DNA of 64,000 nucleotides from Novosphingobium endophyticum (GCF_014640675.1 NZ_BMHK01000002.1:186001-250000), one strand, 5' to 3'. Shown: positions 1-9,280, numbered from the stretch's first letter. Numbers and translations: made by a program. The notes: generated from the letters alone by a model not told the origin.

Positions 1-568
1 TGCCCTTAGCAGCGCCTGGCGCTTCTGCCCGGGCGGGCTCGTCGGCGGGCGGCGTGGGCAGCGGCGCGGTCGCGGATTCCTCATCCGCTTCGTCGAAGCT
101 GCCGATCTCGAAATCCGCAATGTCCAGAATCGCGGTCTCGCGAGCGCTCTCCCGCATGGCGCGCACTTTCCACAAGGGCTGCGCGGGCGCCTCCTCCCCG
201 GCCGCGTTCGCGGCGGGAGGGGCCGGAGCCGCCGTTTCGGCGGCCGCCGTCGCGCCGCGCCGGCGCGGGCGCGCCGCGGTTTCAGGACGGGCGATCCGGC
301 GCGCGACGAGCGCGCCGATCACGCCGCCGCTGGCGGTCATGACAAGAGCAATGAGAATGCGCGCGGTCGCGCCCAGCGGCGGCGCGGCCATGGGGAGGAG
401 CGAGTCGATACCGGTCGCGAGCACCGCCTGCTCGATGAGCGCGGGACTGATGGCGACGCTGGCAAGGCCGAACAGCGCGCCGAACCAGAGGGCCACGATC
501 GCGGGAAACAGTGGATGCCGGCTGATCGGCGGGTTGCCGCCCGATTTCCTGCTCGTTTTTTCGGCCAT
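1..568 (-). CDS. Conserved hypothetical membrane protein (3' end outside window)
   Basis: The reading frame runs leftward off the window edge, so the C-terminus is missing. Translation begins MAEKTSRKSGGN and shows two hydrophobic segments (about residues 18-40 and 60-85), followed by an Ala/Pro-rich acidic tail. ATG at 568 is preferred because a GAGG motif lies 8 bases upstream; an in-frame ATG at 574 sits too close to that motif. It resembles hypothetical membrane proteins I associate with sphingomonads, but I do not recognise a function. It lies upstream on the same strand of nothing visible here and is followed across the intergenic gap by the glycosyltransferase on the same strand. Confidence 0.6.
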   Translation of the reverse strand, partial: MAEKTSRKSGGNPPISRHPLFPAIVALWFGALFGLASVAISPALIEQAVLATGIDSLLPMAAPPLGATARILIALVMTASGGVIGALVARRIARPETAARPRRRGATAAAETAAPAPPAANAAGEEAPAQPLWKVRAMRESARETAILDIADFEIGSFDEADEESATAPLPTPPADEPARAEAPGAAKG

Positions 569-603
569 GTCCATCACCTCAATCTCGCGGAAGCGGGCCG
601 GCG

Positions 604-1845
604 TCATGCCGCGACGCCAAGTCCATTTCCAGCGGCCACAGGTGACACCATTTGGTAAACGTCTCGATAACGGGCAGCATTCGCGGCCCAGTCGTGCTGC
701 GCCCGGACGTGCTGGAGCCCCGCCTCGCGATAATCGTCCCACCGCCCGCGATGCTCCAGCATTTCCGCCAGCGTCGCGGCGCAGGCGCGGGGATCGTCGG
801 GGGCGAAGAGCACGCCGGTCGTCCCATGCGTGACCAGTTCCCGGTGCCCGCCGACGTCGCTCGCGGCCACGAGCTTGCCCTGGGCCATGGCCTCGAGCGG
901 CTTGAGCGGCGTGACGAGGTCGGTCAGGCGGCTGCGCTTGCGCGGATAGGCCATGATGTCGGCCAGGGCGTAATAGCGGTCGACCTCGTGATGCGGGACG
1001 CGCCCGATGAATCGGATCGCGTCGGCGGCGGGCGAAGCGGCGGCCCGCTCGCGCAGCGCCGCCTCGCACGGCCCGCCTCCGACGAGGAGCAGGCGCGCGT
1101 CCGGCTGGCGTTCGGCGAGCAGCGCCATGGCATCGATCAGCACGTCGATGCCTTCATAATCATAGAAGCTGCCGATAAAACCGATCACCGGGCAAGGGCG
1201 GCCATCGACTTCAAAGCCCAGCGCGCGCGCCAGTTCGGGGTCGCGCGGCAGGGGCTTGCCGAAGAGCGTCAGGTCGACGCCATTGGGCATGACCGTCACG
1301 CGCCGCGCATCGGTGCCGCGCGCGACCAGATCCGCCTTGAGTCCCTCGCAGATCGTCACCACCGCGTCCGCCCGCGCAACCACGTGGCTCTCCAGCCCGC
1401 GCGTCAGGCGGTACTTGAGCGAGCCTTCGGTGCCGGTTCCGTTGCCGACGGCGGCATCTTCCCAGAAGGCGCGGATTTCGTAGACCAGCGGAATGCCATG
1501 GCGGCGCGCCACGCGCAGCGCCGCCTGGCCGCACAGCGCCGGTGAATGGGCATGCAGGATATCCGGCCGCCACTCCCGCACGGCGCGTTCGATGCCTTGC
1601 GCGAAGATTCCGATCTCGCGCCATTCGCGCAGGCCCGCAAAGCCGCTCGCGCGGCCGGCGGTGCGGTGGAACAGCAGACCGTCCGCCTCTTCCACGGCGC
1701 CCTCCCCGGCGGTGTGGCGCAGGCCCGTGACGCCGCGCACCTCGAAGCCCATCGCGGCCTGGGCCTTGAGGATCGCACGGGTGCGGAAAGTATAGCCGCT
1801 GTGCATCGGCAGCGAGTGGTCGAGAACATGGAGAACGCGCGTCAT
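604..1845 (-). CDS. GT4 glycosyltransferase, PEP-CTERM/exosortase A-associated type
   Basis: This 413-residue protein is a retaining GT-B family 4 glycosyltransferase. The N-terminus (VLHVLDHSLPMHSGYTFRTR) is characteristic of the exosortase-A-associated subfamily (Daro_2409 type, TIGR04063 as I recall). The acceptor-binding half covers about residues 1-190 and the sugar-nucleotide-binding half about 200-400, with the conserved LEAMAQGKLVAASDVGG region near residue 320 holding the family glutamate. It is divergent from the O-ligase gene at 2073. Both belong to the type of exopolysaccharide locus that accompanies exosortase, so the rest of that locus probably lies left of the window. The exact sugar donor cannot be read from the sequence. 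Confidence 0.88.
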   Translation of the reverse strand: MTRVLHVLDHSLPMHSGYTFRTRAILKAQAAMGFEVRGVTGLRHTAGEGAVEEADGLLFHRTAGRASGFAGLREWREIGIFAQGIERAVREWRPDILHAHSPALCGQAALRVARRHGIPLVYEIRAFWEDAAVGNGTGTEGSLKYRLTRGLESHVVARADAVVTICEGLKADLVARGTDARRVTVMPNGVDLTLFGKPLPRDPELARALGFEVDGRPCPVIGFIGSFYDYEGIDVLIDAMALLAERQPDARLLLVGGGPCEAALRERAAASPAADAIRFIGRVPHHEVDRYYALADIMAYPRKRSRLTDLVTPLKPLEAMAQGKLVAASDVGGHRELVTHGTTGVLFAPDDPRACAATLAEMLEHRGRWDDYREAGLQHVRAQHDWAANAARYRDVYQMVSPVAAGNGLGVAA

Positions 1846-1912
1846 GGCCCCGAACCCCTAGCGAACAAGGCTTAACGCGGCGTCAACTCGGCGCTGCTAT
1901 CGCCTGCGATCC

Positions 1913-2080
1913 ATGGTCGACATCTTCGCCCTCGCCCTCTCGCACGGATTGCTCGCGCTTGTCGCGATCCGGCTGCTCTCACGCCCGGAACTCGACCGGG
2001 AGGGAGCGGCCCCGAAACGGAGCGCGAAACGCGCGATGCGAGTTCGGTCCGAAAACGAAGGCCCGGCCGGCAATGCTTGA
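1913..2080 (+). CDS. Small membrane protein ORF coupled to the O-ligase gene
   Basis: This 55-codon frame encodes MVDIFALALSHGLLALVAIR followed by a charged, basic tail, giving one predicted N-terminal transmembrane helix. Its stop codon overlaps the start of the downstream O-ligase gene by 8 bases (shared stretch AATGCTTGA), the kind of arrangement expected for translational coupling. No strong Shine-Dalgarno is visible. I infer a small accessory membrane protein of the exosortase-A glycan locus; it could instead be only a leader ORF. I recognise no named family. Confidence 0.5.
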   Translation: MVDIFALALSHGLLALVAIRLLSRPELDREGAAPKRSAKRAMRVRSENEGPAGNA

Positions 2081-3440
2081 CCTCGGCCTGGCGGCGTTCC
2101 TCGGCTGCTTCCTGGTGCTCGGCTTCAAGCGCCCGTTCCTCTGGGTGCTGTGCTATCTCTATGTCGATATCGTCGCGCCGCAGCTGATCTCCTGGGGCAT
2201 CCTCGCCAGCGTCCCGGTCTCGCTGATGGCCTTCGCCGCGGCTTTCGGCGGCTGGCTGCTGTTCGACGACAAACGCGATTCGCGCTTCACGTTCCGGCAG
2301 GCGCTGCTACTCCTGCTGCTCGCCTATTGCGCGGTGACCACGTTCACGGCGGTCTATCCGGAGGAAGCGGCGCACAAGTGGTCCTGGGTCTGGAAGGCCC
2401 TCGTCTTCGCGATCTTCCTGCCACTTACCGTGCGCACAAGGCTCAGGTTCGAGGCGGTCGCGCTGGTCATGACGCTCTCGGCCAGCGCGCTGATCATAGA
2501 CGGGGGCATCAAGACCGTGATGGGCGGGGGCGGCTACGGTACGCTGCGCATCTTCGTCGAGAACAACACCGGCCTTTTCGAGGGGTCGATCCTGTCCTGC
2601 GTCGCGATCGCGATCATTCCGGTCATCCTCTGGCTGGCGCGTTATGGCACGATCTTTCCGCCCGATTGGCGCGTCCGCGTTTTCGCGGCCGGACTGATCT
2701 TCGCCTGCGCGCTGATCCCGGTCGGCACCCAGGCGCGCACCGGGCTGGTCTGCCTGGGCGTGCTCGGCGCGCTCTATCTCAGAACCGCGAAGCACCGCGT
2801 GCTGATCGCCGGAGGCATGGCGCTGGCGCTGATGATGTCGCTGCCGTTCCTGCCGCAGTCCTTCCTCAACCGCATGAGCACGATCGAGAACTATCAGGCG
2901 GACCAGTCGGCGGGTACCCGGCTCGGAGTCTGGAAATGGACCTGGGACTATGTGAAGGACCATCCCCTTGGCGGCGGGTTCGAGGTCTATCTCGCCAACG
3001 AGGTGGCCTACAACACCGTCAACCGCGAAGTTTCCGGCGCCAACGTGACGATTGAGCGTGAGAAAGTGGTGGAGAAGGGGCGCGCCTTCCACTCGAGCTA
3101 TTTCGAGATGCTGGGCGAGCAGGGATATCCCGGTTTCCTGATCTGGCTGCTGATCCAGGTCAGCGGCCTGTGGCAGATGGAGCTGATCCGGCGGCGCTGG
3201 AAGGACCGCAAGGGGCCGGACGAAGCCTGGGCCGCGCCTCTCGCCGTGGCGCTGCAGCAGGCGCATGTGATCTATATGGTCGGCTCGCTTTTCGTCGGCA
3301 TCGCCTTCCAGCCCTTCATCTTCATGCTGGTGGGCCTGCAATGCGGCTTCTGGAGCTATCTGAAGCGCATCGACGCGACGGCAAGGCCGCGTGGAAAAAC
3401 ACCCCGGCGGGCGGGTCCGCGAGAAGTACGGCCGGCCTGA
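2073..3440 (+). CDS. Putative O-glycosylation ligase/polymerase, exosortase A-associated (Wzy_C type)
   Basis: From ATG 2073 this is a 455-residue multi-pass inner-membrane protein with about ten hydrophobic segments. It starts MLDLGLAAFLGCFLVLGFKR, matching the exosortase-A-system O-ligase family (TIGR03097 as I recall). The conserved O-antigen-ligase region (TQARTG near residue 220, then the periplasmic loop with GTRLGVW, HPLGGGFEVY and FHSSYFEMLGEQG) is intact. Longer upstream starts in the same frame (from 1959) give an Arg-rich unlikely N-terminus, so the start overlapping the small ORF is preferred. Expected role: transferring or polymerising undecaprenyl-linked glycan. It is divergent from the GT4 gene at 604-1845. 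Confidence 0.85.
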   Translation: MLDLGLAAFLGCFLVLGFKRPFLWVLCYLYVDIVAPQLISWGILASVPVSLMAFAAAFGGWLLFDDKRDSRFTFRQALLLLLLAYCAVTTFTAVYPEEAAHKWSWVWKALVFAIFLPLTVRTRLRFEAVALVMTLSASALIIDGGIKTVMGGGGYGTLRIFVENNTGLFEGSILSCVAIAIIPVILWLARYGTIFPPDWRVRVFAAGLIFACALIPVGTQARTGLVCLGVLGALYLRTAKHRVLIAGGMALALMMSLPFLPQSFLNRMSTIENYQADQSAGTRLGVWKWTWDYVKDHPLGGGFEVYLANEVAYNTVNREVSGANVTIEREKVVEKGRAFHSSYFEMLGEQGYPGFLIWLLIQVSGLWQMELIRRRWKDRKGPDEAWAAPLAVALQQAHVIYMVGSLFVGIAFQPFIFMLVGLQCGFWSYLKRIDATARPRGKTPRRAGPREVRPA

Positions 3441-3539
3441 GCGGGACAGGCCCGATACCCCCTTCGGGCTGTGGTCGCGATGCAACATTTCCGGGGCGTG
3501 TATTTTTTCTCGTACCCTGTTCATTGTATTTACGGCAAA

Positions 3540-3572
3540 TTAACCTTTAACCTTCATTCCTCCTATGGTTAA
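3540..3572. promoter_or_regulatory. Cluster of CtrA-type half sites upstream of ctrA
   Basis: Three TTAACC half sites lie within 33 bases: 3540-3545 and 3547-3552 on the plus strand, and GGTTAA at 3567-3572 on the minus strand. The CtrA half-site consensus is TTAACC(AT), and the full box is TTAA-N7-TTAA. No perfect full box is present. CtrA autoregulation is established in Caulobacter; the same here is inference from position and motif. Confidence 0.45.
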
Positions 3573-3640
3573 TACACGGCAATGTCCGTTGATATGGAGT
3601 TAGCTCCTGCGGACTATGGGGCAAAAAGGGGGACTACCTC

Positions 3641-4336
3641 ATGCGAGTGCTGTTGATCGAGGACGAACCGACCACAGCCCGGGCCATCGAGCTCATGCTT
3701 TCGGCCGAGGGTTTCAATGTCTATTCGACGGATCTGGGCGAAGAAGGCCTCGATCTCGGTAAGCTGTACGATTACGATATCATACTTCTCGACCTCAACC
3801 TGCCAGACATGCACGGCTACGACGTCCTGAAGAAGCTGCGCGTCGCCAAGGTGCAGACGCCGGTGCTGATTCTTTCGGGCATCTCGGAGATGGACTCCAA
3901 AGTTCGCTCGTTCGGCTTCGGCGCCGACGATTATGTGACCAAGCCGTTCCACCGCGAAGAGCTGATCGCCCGCATCCATGCGGTCGTGCGCCGCTCGAAG
4001 GGCCATTCGCAGTCGGTCATCCGCACCGGCAAGCTGATCGTCAACCTCGACGCCAAGACGGTCGAGGTCGATGGCGCCCGCGTGCACCTGACCGGCAAGG
4101 AATACGCGATGCTTGAGCTGCTCTCGCTACGCAAGGGCACCACGCTGACCAAGGAAATGTTCCTCAACCACCTCTACGGCGGCATGGACGAGCCCGAGCT
4201 GAAGATCATCGACGTCTTCATCTGCAAGCTGCGCAAGAAGCTCTCCCACGCCTGCGGCGGTGCCAACTATATCGAGACCGTCTGGGGCCGCGGCTACGTG
4301 CTGCGCGATCCGGACGAGCAGGCCGAAGCCGCCTGA
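3641..4336 (+). CDS. ctrA: Cell-cycle response regulator CtrA
   Basis: This 231-residue OmpR/PhoB-type regulator has an N-terminal receiver (1-118) with the acidic pair E7/D8, phospho-acceptor D51 in [11 protein letters not shown], a conserved Thr/Ser position (S80 region) and K102 in DDYVTKPF. The C-terminal winged-helix domain is at about 125-225. The sequence around [20 protein letters not shown], and the tail [13 protein letters not shown]...GRGYVL, are typical of alphaproteobacterial CtrA. CtrA controls cell-cycle, motility and envelope genes and inhibits replication initiation in Caulobacter. In sphingomonads its role is less fixed. CtrA-type half sites lie upstream, and a strong terminator follows at 4363. 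Confidence 0.96.
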   Translation: MRVLLIEDEPTTARAIELMLSAEGFNVYSTDLGEEGLDLGKLYDYDIILLDLNLPDMHGYDVLKKLRVAKVQTPVLILSGISEMDSKVRSFGFGADDYVTKPFHREELIARIHAVVRRSKGHSQSVIRTGKLIVNLDAKTVEVDGARVHLTGKEYAMLELLSLRKGTTLTKEMFLNHLYGGMDEPELKIIDVFICKLRKKLSHACGGANYIETVWGRGYVLRDPDEQAEAA

Positions 4337-4362
4337 CATCAGTTCCCTTGTGAAGTGAACCG

Positions 4363-4393
4363 ACGGCCTGCCCGAAAGGGCAGGCCGTTTTCC
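4363..4393 (+). terminator. Rho-independent terminator of ctrA
   Basis: A perfect 11-bp stem (ACGGCCTGCCC at 4363-4373 with its complement at 4378-4388) encloses a GAAA tetraloop and is followed by a short T run. It lies 27 bases after the ctrA stop codon, so ctrA is probably monocistronic. Confidence 0.85.
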
Positions 4394-4456
4394 TGGGGGA
4401 AGCCCGACTACGCCGCCCATTGACCCCCGCGAGTATCGCTGCCATCGCGCCGCGCC

Positions 4457-5188
4457 ATGACGGCTTACAAATCCGGCGATCCCACCACGCTCAACCGGCT
4501 CTATGGCCGCGCCAAGGGCAAGCCGCTGCGCGCGGGGCAGCAGGCGCTGTTCGATACCCTGCTGCCGCGAATCGCGGTCCCGGAAGAGGGCCCGATCACG
4601 GCCGAGCGGCTGTTCGGGCACGAGTGCCCGCTTCATTTCGAGATCGGCTTCGGCGGCGGCGAGCACATGGCGAGCCGCGCCGACATGCTGCCGGACCACG
4701 GCTTCATCGGCTGCGAGCCTTTCATCAACGGCGTCGCCCAGGCGCTCGTCCACGTCAGCGGCGATAATGGGGCGCACCCGCCGATCGGCAACGTGCGCAT
4801 CCATCACGGCGACGCGCTGGAGGTGCTGTCCCGCGTGCCCGACGGCACGCTTTCGTTCCTCTACCTGCTGCACCCCGACCCCTGGCCCAAGGCGCGCCAC
4901 GCCAAGCGGCGGATGATGAACGACGGCCCGGTCGACATGTTCGCGGCCAAGCTGAAACCGGGCGGCGAGTTCCGCTTCGGCACCGATCATCCGGTCTACC
5001 TGCGCCACGCGCTGATGGTCATGCAGCGCCACACTGACCAGTTCGACTGGCTCTGCGACAAGCCCTCCGATTTCCAGAAACGCCCCGGCGGCTGGCCCGA
5101 AACGCGCTACGAGGCCAAGGCCCGCCGGCTGGGGCACGAGGTCTGGTATATGAAATATCGCCGGACAGGCGCACAGCGTCAGCCCTGA
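4457..5188 (+). CDS. trmB: tRNA (guanine-N7-)-methyltransferase
   Basis: This 243-residue class I SAM-dependent methyltransferase forms m7G46 in tRNA variable loops. Visible family motifs are the SAM-binding FEIGFGGGEH near residue 60, HPDPWPKARHAKRR near residue 138 that contacts substrate, GTDHPVY near 176 and the C-terminal PETRYEAKARRLGH signature. Length is normal for the family. ATG 4457 gives an N-terminus of ordinary length. It is separated from ctrA by a terminator and is followed by a strong hairpin, so it is likely its own transcription unit. Confidence 0.95.
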   Translation: MTAYKSGDPTTLNRLYGRAKGKPLRAGQQALFDTLLPRIAVPEEGPITAERLFGHECPLHFEIGFGGGEHMASRADMLPDHGFIGCEPFINGVAQALVHVSGDNGAHPPIGNVRIHHGDALEVLSRVPDGTLSFLYLLHPDPWPKARHAKRRMMNDGPVDMFAAKLKPGGEFRFGTDHPVYLRHALMVMQRHTDQFDWLCDKPSDFQKRPGGWPETRYEAKARRLGHEVWYMKYRRTGAQRQP

Positions 5189-5225
5189 CGTGAAACGTAT
5201 TGATTAAAGGCATCGGGATATAGGC

Positions 5226-5257
5226 AATCGCGAGGCAGCAATGCCTGCCTCGCGATT
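5226..5257. terminator. Strong hairpin downstream of trmB
   Basis: Perfect 13-bp inverted-repeat arms (5226-5238 and 5245-5257) enclose a 6-base loop, 37 bases past the trmB stop. There is no U-tract on either strand, so a canonical intrinsic terminator is not proven. It may instead protect the trmB 3' end. Confidence 0.5.
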
Positions 5258-5520
5258 AACGAGCGCGCGGCCAGCGCACGAGGTTTTTCGATTCTGACCC
5301 GGCCAGTGGATACCTTGGCGTTCAATGGCGCGTCGGTTCGGGATGGGCGTGCCGGTACGACAGGCCAGAGCGCGCCTTGTACGAGACGATCCGCCGTGCG
5401 CCCTTCGCGTGGCGCTTGTCTTGCGACGGCCGATACGCAATGATGGTTAACAGGCCGGTTAGCTTGAAAGATGCGGAAAACCGGTCGGTTGCGGCATTTC
5501 CCTCGGATCATGGCTTGAAC

Positions 5521-6498
5521 ATGGCAAAGCGGCAATTGATGCGCAAGAAACGGGTGCTCGTGACCGGCGGTGCCGGATTTCTGGGATCGTTCCTGTGCGA
5601 AAGACTCTTGGCGCTGGGCAATGAGGTTCTGTGCGCCGACAATTTCTTCACCGGCACGCGGGACAACGTCGCGAGCATGCTGGGCGACCATCGTTTCGAA
5701 CTGCTTCGCCACGATGTGACGTTCCCGCTCTATGTCGAAGTGGACGAGATCTACAATCTCGCCTGCCCCGCAAGCCCCATCCACTACCAGCACGACCCGG
5801 TTCAGACGACCAAGACCAGCGTGCATGGCGCCATCAACATGCTGGGCCTCGCCAAGCGCACCGGCGCCCGGATTCTCCAGGCTTCGACGTCCGAAATCTA
5901 CGGCGATCCCGAAATCCATCCGCAGCGCGAAGATTACTGGGGCAGGGTCAATCCCATCGGCCCCCGGTCCTGCTACGATGAAGGGAAACGGTGTGCCGAG
6001 ACGCTGTTCTTCGACTATTGGCGGCAGCACCGTTTGCCGATCAAGGTGGCGCGGATCTTCAATACATATGGTCCGCGCATGCAGCCGGATGACGGCCGCG
6101 TCGTCTCCAACTTTATCCTGCAGGCACTGAGAAACCAGCCCATCACCATCTATGGCGACGGGCAGCAGACGCGCTCTTTCTGCTTCGTCGACGACATGAT
6201 CGAAGGGCTCATCCGGCTGATGGATACGTCCGATGATGTCACGGGGCCGATAAACCTCGGCAATCCGGTCGAATTCACGATGCTGGAACTGGCGCAGGCG
6301 GTGATCGATGCGACCGGCAGTTCGTCGCAACTGGATTACCGGCCGCTGCCGCAGGATGACCCCCGCCAGCGGCGGCCCGACATCGGCCTTGCCCGGCAGG
6401 CACTGGACTGGCAGCCGGCGGTGCCGCTGAAGGAAGGACTCGGCCAGACCATCGCCTATTTCCGCGCGCTGATGGACGGGGGCCGAATACCGGCATGA
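5521..6498 (+). CDS. UDP-glucuronate decarboxylase (UDP-xylose synthase)
   Basis: From ATG 5521 this is a 325-residue extended short-chain dehydrogenase. It has the NAD-binding [15 protein letters not shown] at the N-terminus and the UXS-specific block [12 protein letters not shown] near residue 80. It also has [14 protein letters not shown], and the catalytic YDEGK with Y152 and K156. These motifs separate UDP-xylose synthases from ordinary 4-epimerases. It converts UDP-glucuronate to UDP-xylose, so the local glycan may contain xylose. An upstream in-frame start at 5377 adds 48 residues with no family similarity. The stop overlaps the galE start (ATGA), indicating translational coupling. The 5189-5520 gap otherwise holds only the hairpin at 5226. 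Confidence 0.88.
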   Translation: MAKRQLMRKKRVLVTGGAGFLGSFLCERLLALGNEVLCADNFFTGTRDNVASMLGDHRFELLRHDVTFPLYVEVDEIYNLACPASPIHYQHDPVQTTKTSVHGAINMLGLAKRTGARILQASTSEIYGDPEIHPQREDYWGRVNPIGPRSCYDEGKRCAETLFFDYWRQHRLPIKVARIFNTYGPRMQPDDGRVVSNFILQALRNQPITIYGDGQQTRSFCFVDDMIEGLIRLMDTSDDVTGPINLGNPVEFTMLELAQAVIDATGSSSQLDYRPLPQDDPRQRRPDIGLARQALDWQPAVPLKEGLGQTIAYFRALMDGGRIPA

Positions 6499-7490
6499 GC
6501 GGGCGGACCATACTGGTGACAGGCGGGGCGGGCTATGTCGGCTCGCACTGCTGCAAGGCCTTCGCCCGGGCAGGCTGGAACGTGGTCACGTTCGACAATC
6601 TCTCGCGCGGGCATGCCGAAGCGGTCAAATGGGGGCCGCTGATCGTCGGCGACATTCTGGACGCCTCGGCTCTGGATCAGGCGTTCGCCAGGCACCGGCC
6701 CGACCTGATCGGCCATTTCGCGGCCTTCGCCTATGTCGAGGAGTCGGTGGAGCAGCCCGAGATCTATTACCGCAACAACAGCATCGGCAGCTTCACCCTG
6801 CTTGACCGGATGCGCGCGGCGGGCGTTTCTAAGCTCATCTTCTCAAGCACCTGCGCCACTTACGGCGTGCCGGAGCAGGTGCCGATCGACGAAGATCATC
6901 GTCAATGGCCGATCAATCCCTATGGCTGGTCGAAGCTGATGGTGGAGCGGATGCTCGCCGATTACGCGGTGGCGCACGGGCTCGACAGCGTCGCACTGCG
7001 CTATTTCAATGCCGCCGGATGCGACACCGAAGGCGAGATCGGCGAATGTCACGAGCCCGAGACCCACGCCATTCCGCTCGCCATAGCGGGGGCGTTGTCC
7101 CGGGAGCAGCCCTTCACGGTATTCGGTTCCGATTTCGACACGAGGGACGGCAGCGCCGTGCGCGACTACATCCATGTCGGCGACCTTGCGGCGGCGCACG
7201 TCCTGGCCGGCGAGTGGATCATGGACCGGCGGGGCTTTCACCCCTTTAATCTGGGCACGGGCCAAGGCACGACCGTGCTCGAGATCGCGCGCGCGGTCGC
7301 CCGCATCTGCGAAGCCGAGCATCCGCCGCGCATCGGCCCCCGCCGCGCCGGAGATCCGCCGATGCTGATCGCCGATGCCGCGAAAGCCCGGCGCGAACTG
7401 GGCTGGAAGCCGGCAATTTCGGACATCGATACCATCGTGCGCACGGCCCTCGCGTGGCACAGACTGAGCGCGGCTGGAGCGGCGCTCTAA
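6495..7490 (+). CDS. galE: UDP-glucose 4-epimerase
   Basis: This 331-residue extended SDR has [14 protein letters not shown] for NAD binding, the catalytic Ser-containing [13 protein letters not shown] with Y143 and K147, and the GalE-typical [21 protein letters not shown] and FNLGTGQG blocks. It interconverts UDP-glucose and UDP-galactose. It shares a 4-base ATGA overlap with the UDP-xylose synthase, so both nucleotide-sugar enzymes are made from one message. Its 3' end overlaps the stop of the convergent ABC exporter gene by 4 bases. Confidence 0.93.
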   Translation: MSGRTILVTGGAGYVGSHCCKAFARAGWNVVTFDNLSRGHAEAVKWGPLIVGDILDASALDQAFARHRPDLIGHFAAFAYVEESVEQPEIYYRNNSIGSFTLLDRMRAAGVSKLIFSSTCATYGVPEQVPIDEDHRQWPINPYGWSKLMVERMLADYAVAHGLDSVALRYFNAAGCDTEGEIGECHEPETHAIPLAIAGALSREQPFTVFGSDFDTRDGSAVRDYIHVGDLAAAHVLAGEWIMDRRGFHPFNLGTGQGTTVLEIARAVARICEAEHPPRIGPRRAGDPPMLIADAAKARRELGWKPAISDIDTIVRTALAWHRLSAAGAAL

Positions 7491-9280
7491 CCCATAGCGG
7501 CCAGCGAAGGACCCGACAGCGGCGCCAGTACTTCGGCGGGCGGGCCCTCGGCCAGCACCTTCCCTTCGCTCATCCGGATCACATGGTCGACGTGCCGCAC
7601 CGTTTCCAGCCGATGCGTGATGATCAGCACGGTCCGCCCTGCGAAGCGTTCCTCGAGCACCTTGCGAATTCTTGCTTCCAATGCGGTGTCCAGCGCGCTC
7701 GTGGCCTCGTCGAGGATCAATATACCGGGGTCGCGCAAGATGGCGCGGGCGATGCCCACCCGTTGGCGTTCCCCGCCCGACAGATTGAGGCCCTGCTGCC
7801 CGATCCAGTCCTTGTCTCCGTATTCGAGGCCGGCCAGCAGGTCCGTCAGTCCGGACATCCGATAGGCATCCGCCAGCGCTGCCTGATCGGCGTCGGGGCG
7901 GGCCATCAGCACGTTGTCGCGCACGGTGCCTTCCACCAGATCTATATCCTGGCCAGCTACGGCAATTGTCTGAAGCCATTCATCCCGGCGGATATTCGCG
8001 ATGTCGCCATCGCCGATCAGGATCTGTCCGCTTTCGGGCGTGTAGAGCCGCAGAAGCAGGTTGACGATGGTCGTCTTGCCTGAACCGCTCGCGCCCACAA
8101 GCGCGGTGATTTGTCCGCGCGGAATGTCGAAGCTTACATCATCGAGCGCCTGTTTCCCGTCATAGGCAAAAGCGACGTTGCGAAAGGCGATGCGCTCGTA
8201 ATCATCGGGCATGGCGAGTGTGCCCGGCTCGGGAAACGTCTTTCCTTCCGGGTCGATCATATTCCTGACAGCACGCAGTTGCGGAGCGGACTGAGCGAGG
8301 AAAAGCGAGTTGCTTTCAAACTCCTGCAGATGCGGCCGCAACCGGTAAAGCAGGGCAACGATCGTCAGCGTCGCATGAAAATCGACCTCGAGCACCCCCG
8401 CCCCCCCGACGATTAGGCAGATGATCGCGAGATAGCCGATCTCCGTCGCCGGGTTGATCGCCGCCGAGAGTCTTTCCATCCGGGTCAGGCTATGCCGCGC
8501 GGAGGCGGACGATTTGAGGAAGGTGGCATGTTGCGCCCGTTCCCGCCCGTAGGCGCGGATGGCGCGCATTCCCTGAAGCGTCATCAGCATGAGGCCGCCC
8601 ATCGACTGGTGCTCCGCCTTCACGGAGGCGCCGAGTTGTGTGACCGGGCGCGACAGGCGCGCCAGGAACAGCGATACCAGGCCGGCACACAGGATCGCTA
8701 TCAGCGTGATCTTCCAGGACAGCAGCAGCAGGACAACGGCAAATACCGCTATCGCGCACACGTTTATGATGAGGCGCGTGAACGCATTGTAGGCCGTCGC
8801 CACGGTCCAACTGTCGGTGCCCAGTATCTCCATCAGCTCGGCCTGCTTGTGGCGGCGGACGAAGTCGTAGGAAACGTCGAGATACCGGCCGTGGATGAAG
8901 TTCCGGGCGATCTCGCTGATGCGCGCACCCAGGCTCAGCGAAATCCTGCTGTAGATATAGCCGATGATGCCTCTCAGGACGATCAGGCCGAAGATCGCGG
9001 CGGCAAGCTGCGCCGGCCCTCCCAGCGTCTGCAGAACGCTGGTCGCGGCATGACCGAAATCGCGGGCGATCGCGCCCGGGTCGTCCAGTTGACCCAGCGC
9101 GGCATAGAGGAAGATGATGATGAGGCTGATGCCCGCGGTTTCGGCGAGCGACGCAATCACGCCCAGCCCGACGAGCAAGGGGGCCGCGCGCTTGGCCGCC
9201 GGGACGATGTCGAGCAGCACGCGCAGGTCCCTGAGCGCCGCGATCCTGGCCCCCCTGCCGGTCTCGCCCGCCTCAGCCAT
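7487..9280 (-). CDS. ABC-type exporter, fused permease and ATPase (MsbA/lipid-linked glycan type)
   Basis: From ATG 9280 this is a 597-residue half-transporter. A transmembrane domain with about six helices covers residues 25-335. The nucleotide-binding domain covers about 365-590, with Walker A GASGSGKTT, Q-loop GQDIDL, signature LSGGERQR, Walker B ILILDEATSALD and H-loop ITHRLE. A longer in-frame start adds 48 unlikely residues. The chosen start overlaps the stop of the upstream tandem glycosyltransferase by 8 bases, supporting one operon. It probably works as a homodimer moving a lipid-linked sugar or lipid across the inner membrane; the substrate is inferred only from its glycosyltransferase neighbours. 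Confidence 0.9.
   Translation of the reverse strand: MAEAGETGRGARIAALRDLRVLLDIVPAAKRAAPLLVGLGVIASLAETAGISLIIIFLYAALGQLDDPGAIARDFGHAATSVLQTLGGPAQLAAAIFGLIVLRGIIGYIYSRISLSLGARISEIARNFIHGRYLDVSYDFVRRHKQAELMEILGTDSWTVATAYNAFTRLIINVCAIAVFAVVLLLLSWKITLIAILCAGLVSLFLARLSRPVTQLGASVKAEHQSMGGLMLMTLQGMRAIRAYGRERAQHATFLKSSASARHSLTRMERLSAAINPATEIGYLAIICLIVGGAGVLEVDFHATLTIVALLYRLRPHLQEFESNSLFLAQSAPQLRAVRNMIDPEGKTFPEPGTLAMPDDYERIAFRNVAFAYDGKQALDDVSFDIPRGQITALVGASGSGKTTIVNLLLRLYTPESGQILIGDGDIANIRRDEWLQTIAVAGQDIDLVEGTVRDNVLMARPDADQAALADAYRMSGLTDLLAGLEYGDKDWIGQQGLNLSGGERQRVGIARAILRDPGILILDEATSALDTALEARIRKVLEERFAGRTVLIITHRLETVRHVDHVIRMSEGKVLAEGPPAEVLAPLSGPSLAAMG

Noticed and set aside
3450..3469. Short hairpin after the O-ligase gene as terminator
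   Set aside because: Only 6-bp arms with an eight-base loop and no T run; too weak to call.
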